Shown: positions 42,803 through 49,875 of the stretch, one piece after another | Numbering within the stretch: position 1 is the first letter of the stretch | Layout: each line of letters begins with the position of its first letter | NCBI GenBank assembly: GCA_016191845.1 | Contig: JACPVF010000016.1 | Location: 124,001-188,000, forward strand | Direction of reading: 5' to 3' | Source: Chloroflexota bacterium | GTDB taxonomy: Bacteria > Chloroflexota > Anaerolineae > Anaerolineales > Villigracilaceae | Length of the DNA: 64,000 nt | Notes under the pieces: model-generated | The model's input: the letters and a program-made list of their open reading frames with translations, nothing else | The model's database searches: none | What the model was told of the DNA's origin: nothing | Position numbers and translations under genes: made by a program

Positions 42803-43087
42803 CTAACAACTCTGTCCATTGTCGTACACGTAACAAGCATCGCCCTGATACATGTGCCAGTCGTGGTAGAAATCGGCCAATTCTTTCAGATAGGATTCTA
42901 GCTTCTCTTTGCCACTGATGATGCGCTTCCCATCCTGAATGGCGGGCAGGCTCACATCCGCTCCGAGGCGGGCGGGGACCTCCTCGGGCGTCAGGGTCAC
43001 GCGCTCGAAGCCGATCACCATGTCGCGCAATTCCGCTTCGACGATGTCAGCGGGCTGACTTTGGATTTCTCGAAAAACAGTGATCAT
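42803..43087 (-). CDS. Small protein of unknown function
   Basis: 94 residues. The start MITVFREIQ is chosen because GAGGAG lies 6 bases upstream. It is soluble and acidic, with a conserved-looking TPEEVPARLGADVSLPAIQDG and a C-terminus WHMYQGDACYVYDNGQSC with two Cys. The central LPAIQDGKRIISGKEKLESY looks like the end of a glutaredoxin-like fold, but no CxxC redox motif is present. It is divergent from the ROK kinase and has its own terminator. Confidence 0.65.
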   Translation of the reverse strand: MITVFREIQSQPADIVEAELRDMVIGFERVTLTPEEVPARLGADVSLPAIQDGKRIISGKEKLESYLKELADFYHDWHMYQGDACYVYDNGQSC

Positions 43088-43171
43088 GGGAGTCTCCTCT
43101 ATATCGTTTCCTGCCTTGGATGTCGTGGCGGGTACGCAACTTACCTGGTCGGTTTGGGTTGCTATCGGCGT

Positions 43172-43177
43172 TATAAT
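43172..43177 (+). promoter_or_regulatory. -10 box TATAAT upstream of the ROK gene
   Basis: A consensus -10 hexamer 46 bases before the ATG. No good -35 box. AGGAG (about 13 bases before the ATG) is the ribosome site. Confidence 0.45.
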
Positions 43178-43223
43178 GTGACGTTGCATGGACGAAAATC
43201 AATCAGGAGATTGAAAAGAACTT

Positions 43224-44255
43224 ATGAGCAAAAACGTTTATATCGGCACAGACGGCGGCGCGACCACATCCAAAGTAGGCGGGGTCTGGAGCGATGGCTC
43301 GACCATTTCGACGAAATTATTACAATCCTCCACGAACTCGAAGAGCGGCCCCGAAGCGGTGGTCCGCAGTTGGGTCGAGGCGGTCAGTTCCTACCTGGCC
43401 CAGCATGATCTGACCTGGGAGCAGGTCAGTGGGGTAGGGCTGGCGGTGCCTGGTCCCTTTCAACGTTATGGCGTTTTTGATCATTCGGCCAACCTGCCCG
43501 ACGAATTCACGGGCTTTGATGTACATACCGCCTATAGCAACGCCCTCGCCGAGCGTGCAGGGCGTGCCATTCCGCTGACGGTAGGCAACGATGGCGACAT
43601 GGGTGGCATCGCCGAGGCTCAGCATGCGCGCGGCAATGACAATGGCACCGTGCTCATGCTGGCGCCAGGTTCGGGCCTGGGTTGTGCCTATATCGATCGG
43701 CATGGGCTGGCTCTGGACGGCGACACTCTGGCAGGCATGGAAGGCGGTCATATGCCCGCGGCCCTGCACTTGTTGGGCGCCAAACCCTATCCATGCGGAT
43801 GCGGACGCACCTGGGGCTGCATCGAGGTCTATACCTGCCTTTCGGGATTGCCTTATCTGTTGGCTGAAAAGTTGGAACAATATCCTGAACACGACCTGGC
43901 CAAGTCGACCCTGAGCATGAAGGAACGCGCCTTCAGCCTGCGCGGACTGGCCCAGCGCGGCGATCCACTTGCCACCGAGTTGTTCGATTTCCAGGCGAAG
44001 GCCCTGGGTCTGCACCTCGCCAACCTGGCAATGGCGCTCGACCCGCGCTATGTGGTCATCGGCGGTGGCCTGATGGATCCCGAAGCCACCACCACCGCCT
44101 TTCGTGAGCGCTACCTGGATATCGTCCGCTCGACGGCCCGCGAGTATCTGTGGCCGTATCAGCGCGGCACGATCAATATCGTCCCCGCGGCGCTGGGAGA
44201 TTTGTCCCAGGCCATCGGCGCAGCTCTGGCAGCCTTGTATAAGAATCGGGCGTAA
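43224..44255 (+). CDS. ROK-family sugar kinase
   Basis: 343 residues. The phosphate-binding motif GTDGGATTSKVGGVW is at the N-terminus, the catalytic Asp in VGNDGDMGG (near 128), and the ROK zinc motif CGCGRTWGCIEVYTC (near 192-206) has the expected Cys residues. ALDPRYVVIGGGL is the C-terminal ATP-site motif. ROK kinases phosphorylate glucose, N-acetylglucosamine, N-acetylmannosamine or allose; which one cannot be told. There is no N-terminal helix-turn-helix, so it is an enzyme, not a repressor. A strong terminator follows. Confidence 0.9.
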   Translation: MSKNVYIGTDGGATTSKVGGVWSDGSTISTKLLQSSTNSKSGPEAVVRSWVEAVSSYLAQHDLTWEQVSGVGLAVPGPFQRYGVFDHSANLPDEFTGFDVHTAYSNALAERAGRAIPLTVGNDGDMGGIAEAQHARGNDNGTVLMLAPGSGLGCAYIDRHGLALDGDTLAGMEGGHMPAALHLLGAKPYPCGCGRTWGCIEVYTCLSGLPYLLAEKLEQYPEHDLAKSTLSMKERAFSLRGLAQRGDPLATELFDFQAKALGLHLANLAMALDPRYVVIGGGLMDPEATTTAFRERYLDIVRSTAREYLWPYQRGTINIVPAALGDLSQAIGAALAALYKNRA

Positions 44256-44266
44256 GCGAAAAACAA

Positions 44267-44293
44267 AATCCCCAGAAATTCTGGGGATTTTTT
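44267..44293. terminator. Bidirectional terminator between the ROK gene and htpG
   Basis: AATCCCCAGA (44267-44276) pairs with TCTGGGGATT (44280-44289), with six T on the plus side and a T-rich tract on the minus side, between two convergent genes. Confidence 0.9.
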
Positions 44294-44298
44294 CTTTA

Positions 44299-44340
44299 CC
44301 CTGAGCGGAGCGAGGCGACGGCCGAGCGCAGTCGAAGGAC
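44299..44340. repeat. REP-like CCCTGAGCGGAG...GCAGTCGAAGG element
   Basis: CCCTGAGCGGAG and GAGCGCAGTCGAAGGAC are the two halves of the short palindrome family found in other gaps of this window (26495, 30253, 52137, 61752). Non-coding, between convergent genes. Confidence 0.5.
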
Positions 44341-44350
44341 AGAGGTATTT

Positions 44351-46213
44351 TTATTCGCCGAGTGCCGCATCCATCAATTGCTGTACGCGCGCGACCATGC
44401 TGGAAGGATCGGGGTGCAGGCCCTCGACCAGCAGCGCGCTGTCGTAGACCTGCTCGATGATCATGGTCCCCAACTCGGAAGCCGCATCCAGCTTGAGCAG
44501 CTTCTTCAGGATGGGGTGAGTGGGATTCAATTCCAGGATCTTCTTCGGCATCTCGTATTCCTTGCCGAGGTAACGGTACACACGCTGGAGCTCGGGATTT
44601 ATCGCCCCATCCACATCCGCCAAACGGGCGACGGACTGCGACAGGCGGTGGCTGGCGCGGACGTCGGTCACACGCTCGCCGAGGACCTGCTTGAAGTGTT
44701 CGATCAGCCCGTTGAAGTCGGCCTCGGGAATCTTCTCCGCCTCGGCCTGTTCCTGTTCCTTTTGGGGAATCTCCGCCTGGGCCACGTTCTGCAACTCATA
44801 GTCCTTGTATTTGCGCAGGCCCATCAGCATGAACGAGTCCATTGGGTCGGTCAGCAGCAGCACTTCCACGCCCTGCCCGTGGAAGTAATCCAGGTGCGGG
44901 CTGCGCAGCACGGCCTTGGGGTCCTCGCCGACGATATAGTAGATGGCCTTCTGGTCGGGTTTCATGCGCCCGACATAATCCTCCAGTGAGGACCAGGCCT
45001 CGGGTTTCTGGTTCGTCTTGAAGCGCAGCAGCGGGTGGATGCTTTCCTCGCCCATCGGGTTGGCCGCGACACCCTGTTTAAGGTAGCCGCCAAATTCCTG
45101 CCAGAAGATGTTGTACTTCTCGGCATCGTTTTTAGCCAATGCCTCAAGCTCCTTCATCACCTGCCCCGTGACGACCTTCTTCAACTTGGGCATCAGTCCC
45201 ACCGATTGCACGGTCTCACGTGAGACATTGAGTGGCAAATCTTCTGAGTCGACCACGCCTTGCACGAAGCGCAGGTAGTCGGGCAGCAGGTCCTTGTTGT
45301 ATTCGTCGATCAGGATGTTGCGCGAGTACAGTTTCAGACCGTCGTCCTTGCGCAACGAGAAGATGCCGCGCTCGCCCTTGCCTGGAATGTAAAGCAATGC
45401 ATATAGTTGAACCGGGGCATCGGTCGAAACATGAACACGCAACAGCGGGTCGTCGAAATCCAGCGTTAACTGGTGGTAGAAATCCTTGTACTGCTCCTCG
45501 GTCACCTCCTGTCTGGAGGTGCGCCACAGCGAGGTCTGTTTGTTGACCTGCTTCTCGTCCGCGCCGACGTAGATGGGGAAGCCGATGTAATCCGAATGCT
45601 TGTGGATGATGTTCTTGAGGCGGTATTCCTCGGCGAACTCGGCGGCATCCTCCTTGAGCTTGATCTCGATCTTTGTGCCGCGCTCGGCCATCTCGGCAGG
45701 GCTGACCTGGTAGTTGTCCTCGCCTGTGGCATACCAGGTCACGGCCTTGGCACGCGGCTTGTACGAGCGCGAGGTGACCCGCACCCATTCCGCCACCATG
45801 AACACGGAGTAGAAGCCTACGCCGAACTGCCCGATGGCCTGGGTGAAATCCACCTTTTTATCCTTGGCGGCCTCGATAAATTTGCGCGCACCCGATTGCG
45901 CGATGGTGCCCAGATTTTCCATGATCTCGTCGCGGGTCATGCCAATGCCCGTGTCCTGGATGATCAGCGTGCGGGACTCCTTGTCCGCGTGGATGCGGAT
46001 GGACATCTCCGCGTCAGGGTCGAGCACGTCGCAGTTGGTCAACATCTCGAAGCGGATGCGGTTGAGGGCGTCGGAGGCGTTCGAAAGCAGCTCGCGCAGG
46101 AAGACTTCACGGTCCTTGTATAGCGAATGGATCAGGATGTTGAGCAGTTGTTTGGTCTCGGCCTTGAACGAGTAGGATTGCGCCTCGTCGCGCGTGGCAG
46201 CGGTGTCGGTCAT
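44351..46213 (-). CDS. htpG: Hsp90-family chaperone HtpG
   Basis: 620 residues, normal for bacterial Hsp90. The ATG is preceded by AGGAGG. The GHKL ATPase domain shows LRELLSNASDALNRIR, the ADP-binding DTGIGMT and GTIAQSGARKF, and the lid GQFGVGFYSVFMVA. The middle domain (about 230-495) and the C-terminal dimerisation domain follow. An ATP-driven dimeric cytosolic chaperone. An inverted repeat AATGCT-N13-AGCATT (46235-46259) lies in the leader; no CIRCE-type element was seen. Confidence 0.97.
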   Translation of the reverse strand: MTDTAATRDEAQSYSFKAETKQLLNILIHSLYKDREVFLRELLSNASDALNRIRFEMLTNCDVLDPDAEMSIRIHADKESRTLIIQDTGIGMTRDEIMENLGTIAQSGARKFIEAAKDKKVDFTQAIGQFGVGFYSVFMVAEWVRVTSRSYKPRAKAVTWYATGEDNYQVSPAEMAERGTKIEIKLKEDAAEFAEEYRLKNIIHKHSDYIGFPIYVGADEKQVNKQTSLWRTSRQEVTEEQYKDFYHQLTLDFDDPLLRVHVSTDAPVQLYALLYIPGKGERGIFSLRKDDGLKLYSRNILIDEYNKDLLPDYLRFVQGVVDSEDLPLNVSRETVQSVGLMPKLKKVVTGQVMKELEALAKNDAEKYNIFWQEFGGYLKQGVAANPMGEESIHPLLRFKTNQKPEAWSSLEDYVGRMKPDQKAIYYIVGEDPKAVLRSPHLDYFHGQGVEVLLLTDPMDSFMLMGLRKYKDYELQNVAQAEIPQKEQEQAEAEKIPEADFNGLIEHFKQVLGERVTDVRASHRLSQSVARLADVDGAINPELQRVYRYLGKEYEMPKKILELNPTHPILKKLLKLDAASELGTMIIEQVYDSALLVEGLHPDPSSMVARVQQLMDAALGE

Positions 46214-46234
46214 GGGGGTTCCTCCTGAATCAAA

Positions 46235-46259
46235 AATGCTCCGACCATCCCGAAGCATT
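46235..46259 (-). promoter_or_regulatory. Inverted repeat in the htpG leader
   Basis: AATGCT and AGCATT, 13 bases apart, 22-46 bases upstream of the htpG start. It could be a repressor site, but a 6-bp repeat can arise by chance. Confidence 0.3.
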
Positions 46260-46403
46260 GAAGAAAACGGGATCGTCGTGTGGGTGTCCTGTTTTCGCCC
46301 TGTATTTTATCGCGACTGGGGTTGGAAAAATATTAGAGAAATGTCAAATTTTTGGGGTTTTTGCCGGGACGGGGCGGCGAAGCCGTCTGGCCAGACCGCC
46401 CGC

Positions 46404-46443
46404 CCCGTGAGCGAAGCAAAATAGGGTGCACGCTGTGTTGGGC
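46404..46443 (-). repeat. attC-like 40-bp repeat, copy 1
   Basis: Read on the minus strand this starts GCCCAAC (consensus RYYYAAC) followed by ACAGCGTGCACCC and a hairpin-prone stretch. It matches 47192-47231 at 35 of 40 positions without gaps. It begins 28 bases after the stop of the minus-strand gene 46472-46993, as an attC follows a cassette gene. The opposite core GTTRRRY was not found downstream, so it is partial or degenerate. Confidence 0.45.
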
Positions 46444-46471
46444 GGCAAAAACGAAACCGCCTATGTTTCAC

Positions 46472-46993
46472 TCATGCAGCTGCTGCGGCTGCAGAATCCA
46501 TATGCATCATCACCGTCAAATACCACCCGAGTAACACCATCCAGGGCATTTCGGGTATATTCCTTGCAAGAGGATGAATCTCTGTCACAGACGACATGTG
46601 CAGTATTCCGCCAATTTTTCTGTAACTAATCAGCGATTCACCCTGCTCTGTTTTGAATTCATACTGAGTAGACCAAAAGTTTGTATTGGCTGGATATTTC
46701 CGTCCATCAAGTAGTTCTAGCGTTCCTCCTCCACTCCACGTATTGTTTCTGAAGGTTGCCAAGTCAGTCTCCGATTCCGCTGCACGAATGGTTACTTTCG
46801 TTTGCCAGAAACCGACCCGTTTAAAAGTCCAGGTACCATCGGCGCTTGTGGCAGTAGCGAAAGAGCCCAGGGAACTTCGAAAACGTAAAGTTGCAGCAAT
46901 CATTTCCCCAGCATGCAATTCATACTCCATCTTCAGTGCATGGGGCTGAATCCATTTCAATTCGTGTCCAACTAATTCGGCTAGTTTCACCAT
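46472..46993 (-). CDS. Hypothetical protein, possible integron cassette gene
   Basis: 173 residues, unrecognised. AAAGGAA lies 7 bases before the ATG. It is predicted rich in beta strands up to about residue 140 (repeated aromatic/charged alternation: WTFKRVGFWQTKVTIRAAES), of the kind seen in LURP1/tubby-like folds, then a hydrophobic segment EMPWMVLLGWYLTVMMHM and an Ala6 tail that could sit in a membrane. Attc-like repeats lie at both ends. Base use is more AT-rich than in neighbouring htpG and GrpB genes, which fits a mobile cassette. Confidence 0.6.
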   Translation of the reverse strand: MVKLAELVGHELKWIQPHALKMEYELHAGEMIAATLRFRSSLGSFATATSADGTWTFKRVGFWQTKVTIRAAESETDLATFRNNTWSGGGTLELLDGRKYPANTNFWSTQYEFKTEQGESLISYRKIGGILHMSSVTEIHPLARNIPEMPWMVLLGWYLTVMMHMDSAAAAAA

Positions 46994-47191
46994 GGTCAGT
47001 TTCCTTTGAGAAGATCGTTTGAAATGAACATTGTATTACCGCATCTTGTTCTTTTGCCGCCGAGCGGTTTGCGGCATCGTCCCCGAGCGGAGCGAGTGGG
47101 ATACCCGCATGTATGCGGGCGTGGACTTTGCTTGGGAACAGGAAGAACTCGAAGCCACGCTTCGTGAAATGCTCGCCATAGGTGTTGCACG

Positions 47192-47231
47192 CCCGTGAGC
47201 AAAGCGAAACGGGGTGCACGCTTTGTTGGGC
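47192..47231 (-). repeat. attC-like 40-bp repeat, copy 2
   Basis: On the minus strand GCCCAACAAAGCGTGCACC follows the gene 47262-47681 by about 30 bases and precedes gene 46472-46993. The sequence strongly recalls the 5' half of integron attC sites. A hairpin CCCGTGAGC...GAAACGGGG lies inside. The matching GTTRRRY core was not found within the next 200 bases. Confidence 0.45.
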
Positions 47232-47261
47232 AACCTGCCTGCTGACATAATAATTGGTAAT

Positions 47262-47681
47262 CTAAGTGACCTTTATAGCTTTCTTTCTCCATAGGATGTA
47301 AATTGGCGTGAATATAACTGCAATTCCTACGCCCAAAATGGCACCGAGACCGAGTGACCCAACGATCGTTGTGACAGCGTACGCATCATTGCTAACAACC
47401 TTCGTGCTCCCGTCTGCAAATGTGCAAATGCCTTCCACGGTCTGACCGAATGAATTTGGATCGGATCCCACTTGGGTAATTGGACCGCGTTTTTCGGTTA
47501 TATCTATGGCGCCAGGGCAGTGATATGACCTCACAATTTTTCGGTTGATCGTGTCTATGCCAGATAGAGGCAGTCCCAACGCGATTGAAGATCCGAAGAT
47601 AATCCCAAATAAGATCAGCAGCAAGGTTATCCAATCAGTTGCTCGCTCTCCCCAGTTCTGTTTATTTTTATCAGACTTCAT
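47262..47681 (-). CDS. Small membrane protein, possible integron cassette gene
   Basis: 139 residues, unrecognised. GGAG lies 8 bases before the ATG. Two membrane helices are visible (about 17-37 and 105-130) with a loop of about 65 residues that contains two Cys (SYHCPGAIDI and EGICTFADG), possibly a disulfide outside the cell. The C-terminus is basic (WRKKAIKV). AT-rich relative to neighbours. Preceded by a GTTGGGC core (47741-47747) and followed by an attC-like repeat, as expected for a gene cassette. Confidence 0.6.
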   Translation of the reverse strand: MKSDKNKQNWGERATDWITLLLILFGIIFGSSIALGLPLSGIDTINRKIVRSYHCPGAIDITEKRGPITQVGSDPNSFGQTVEGICTFADGSTKVVSNDAYAVTTIVGSLGLGAILGVGIAVIFTPIYILWRKKAIKVT

Positions 47682-47740
47682 GACATAACTCCAAAGATAT
47701 GGTGATTATGTGAGGCTGTGAACATGTTTTGTACTTGGTT

Positions 47741-47790
47741 GCCCAACTAGTGGATATGCGGCCGCCGTATAACGGCTTTTGGATGGCCGA
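47741..47790 (-). repeat. attC-like 3' core with adjacent hairpin
   Basis: On the minus strand GCCGTTATACGGCGGC, then ATATCCACTA, then GTTGGGC at 47747-47741, which is the GTTRRRY consensus at the 3' end of attC sites. It lies directly upstream of the gene 47262-47681, the position expected for a preceding cassette's attC end. Confidence 0.4.
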
Positions 47791-47929
47791 GCCTCGCCGT
47801 TTAATCTCCCAAACCAATTAGGACCTTAGACGGCCACGAGTTAAAACATACTGAGTAAATTATACTCCGCCTCTTTCGCATAGGTCAACGTACAACCCAT
47901 TTCACCCTGCCAACCCCCGATATCCGCCC

Positions 47930-48463
47930 CTACATGCACACATTCTGCCGCCAGTCGCGCGCCTCTGCCAGCGTCTTCTGGATGAACTCCGTCTTGGCCT
48001 CAGCATAATCGTTGCTGGTCGGCCAGTCGCGCGCGGCCAGCTCGCGTTTGTGCGCCTCGTACGCCTGCCGCGCCGCCTGGTTGCCGCGCAGATAATCGCG
48101 GAAGAGCAGGTGGTCCACCCACCAATCGCTGTTGATCTCCACCAGGTGGATGTGATGCGTGCGCACGCCCTCCGCATTCGACTTGCGGAAATACCGCCGC
48201 TGCGGCGTCTCCGCCTCGAAGGCCTGCACGTACTCGTACCCCAGCGCCACGATCGGCTGGATGCAGAACTCGTCCGCTTCCACCAGCGACGGCACCCCGA
48301 TCAGGATGTCGAGGATCGGCTTGGCCGCCAGCCCGGGCACGGATGTTGAGCCGATGTGCTGGATGCTGGTCACGTGCCTGCGCAGGGCGTCCATCAGGTG
48401 GGCCTTCTCCTGCTCGAACAGGGTTGGCCAGGCGGGGTCATAAGCTTGGAGGATAATTTTCAT
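47930..48463 (-). CDS. GrpB-family protein (nucleotidyltransferase fold)
   Basis: 177 residues. The ATG at 48463 is chosen because AAGGTGA lies 10 bases upstream and MKIILQAYDPAWP is the usual family start; an ATG 13 codons earlier is possible. QHIGSTSVPGLAAKPILDI (near 35-53) is the family motif, with the GS and Asp residues of a nucleotidyltransferase-like site. HHIHLVEINSDWWVDHLLFRDYLR is the conserved second half. Function is unknown; some relatives are fused to dephospho-CoA kinase. Confidence 0.88.
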   Translation of the reverse strand: MKIILQAYDPAWPTLFEQEKAHLMDALRRHVTSIQHIGSTSVPGLAAKPILDILIGVPSLVEADEFCIQPIVALGYEYVQAFEAETPQRRYFRKSNAEGVRTHHIHLVEINSDWWVDHLLFRDYLRGNQAARQAYEAHKRELAARDWPTSNDYAEAKTEFIQKTLAEARDWRQNVCM

Positions 48464-48575
48464 TTGCGTATAGTCACCTTTCTGTAAATTTCTAAGAGAC
48501 ATATTGTCAACTGGCAGCGTAGGAACCCCGTCAAAGTCATGTGAATCCGTGTCATCCGCGCCCAGATCTGGACCC

Positions 48576-49775
48576 TCAGGCGAGCTCCGTGACCTGAGCC
48601 GTATCCCGCCGATGGAGCAGAGTCAGCCCCAGGACGCTGGTCAGGCCGATGGTCAGTGCCCCGATCCAGATCGCACGCGGAGCGATGGCGTCGTTCAGCG
48701 CCCCGCCAATTAACGGAGCCAGGGTGCGGGCCAGGCCCCATCCAAACCAGTAGATGCTCATGTATCGTCCGCGCAAGTGGGCGGGCGCGCGGTCAGCCAC
48801 GTACTTGCTGGCGGTCGGCACCAGGGTCAACTCGCCGAAGGTCAGGATCACCATGCTCAGCCAGAATCCCCAGAAGCCCGACATGAGCGCCACGCTGCCC
48901 ACGCCCACCGCATAGATCAGCATCCCAGCCGCCGCCACGGGCAGCGTCTTGTAACGGCGTGTGAACAAGGTGACGGGATATTGAATGAAGACGCACATCA
49001 GCGCATTGGTGGTGGGGATCCAGCCGTAGAGCGCCTCCGAGATGCCGAAATTGGTCTTGGCATATACGGGCATCAGCACCCACAACATGGTCGGTGCGAT
49101 CAGGCCCAGGCCCATGGTCAGCACGAAGGCCATGTACCCGCCGTCGCGGAAGACATCCTCGTAGCCGCCCTGCGTCGCATCTTCGGCTGCCAAGGCTGTG
49201 GAATGCCCGTTCTTTTGGAGCGTCTCACGCGCCAGGAAGAACAGCAGCACGCTGTAGCTGAGGAAGCCCGCCGCCGCGCCGTAGAAGGCCAGGTTGTAGG
49301 AGCGTGCCGCCAGGAAGCCGCCCACCGCGGGTCCCAGCGCAAAGGCCGCGTTGTTGGCGATGCGGTTGATGGCGTAGGCGTCGGTGCGATGCTCCGAGGG
49401 GATCATGTCGGCCAGCATCGCGTCGGCGCCCACCTGGTAGAGCGGATTCGACAGGCCGATGATTACCATCAGCAGCGCGAACTGCGGATACGTGCTGGCA
49501 TTCATCAGGAAGAAATAGGCCAGGCCGTTGACCGTCAGGCTGAAGTTCATCACCAGTTTGCGCCCGAAGCGGTCGGCCACCCAGCCTGCCAGGAAGGAGG
49601 CGGCCAGCCCCGTCCCCGCGTTGATCGAGATCAGCGTGGCCACGGCACTGAGCGGCAGGTTCAGCTTTCCGCTGGCGTAGATGAGCAGGAACGGCCAGAT
49701 CATGCTGCCGCCTGCCGTGCTGAGGACGATGCCGACGATCATGAGCCAGTACTGACGTGGGTATTTGAAGTTCAT
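48576..49775 (-). CDS. Major facilitator superfamily transporter
   Basis: 399 residues with about 12 hydrophobic helices. The start MNFKYPRQYWLMIVG is preceded by AAGGAA. The loop between helices 2 and 3 has GWVADRFGRKLVMN, the MFS motif A (G-x3-D-R-x-G-R-[KR]). A long central loop (about 185-205) splits the two halves. It resembles the MdtG/YfkF-type drug efflux group, but the substrate cannot be predicted. It follows pnp on the same strand with 100 bases between. Confidence 0.9.
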   Translation of the reverse strand: MNFKYPRQYWLMIVGIVLSTAGGSMIWPFLLIYASGKLNLPLSAVATLISINAGTGLAASFLAGWVADRFGRKLVMNFSLTVNGLAYFFLMNASTYPQFALLMVIIGLSNPLYQVGADAMLADMIPSEHRTDAYAINRIANNAAFALGPAVGGFLAARSYNLAFYGAAAGFLSYSVLLFFLARETLQKNGHSTALAAEDATQGGYEDVFRDGGYMAFVLTMGLGLIAPTMLWVLMPVYAKTNFGISEALYGWIPTTNALMCVFIQYPVTLFTRRYKTLPVAAAGMLIYAVGVGSVALMSGFWGFWLSMVILTFGELTLVPTASKYVADRAPAHLRGRYMSIYWFGWGLARTLAPLIGGALNDAIAPRAIWIGALTIGLTSVLGLTLLHRRDTAQVTELA

Positions 49776-49875
49776 GGATTCCTTGTTGGATGCTTTCTTC
49801 GATTCTACCTGACCGAACGGACAAAAAAGGACGAGCCCTGTGCAGGACCCGTCCTCTGAGTGTCGTTGGTGCGGA

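Noticed and set aside
46213-46300. CIRCE heat-shock operator before htpG
   Set aside because: The TTAGCACTC-N9-GAGTGCTAA pattern is absent; only a weak AATGCT/AGCATT repeat is seen.
46920-47219. 99-residue minus-strand frame overlapping the cassette-like gene
   Set aside because: It overlaps the better-supported gene 46472-46993 and covers the attC-like repeat and other palindromes; no ribosome site.
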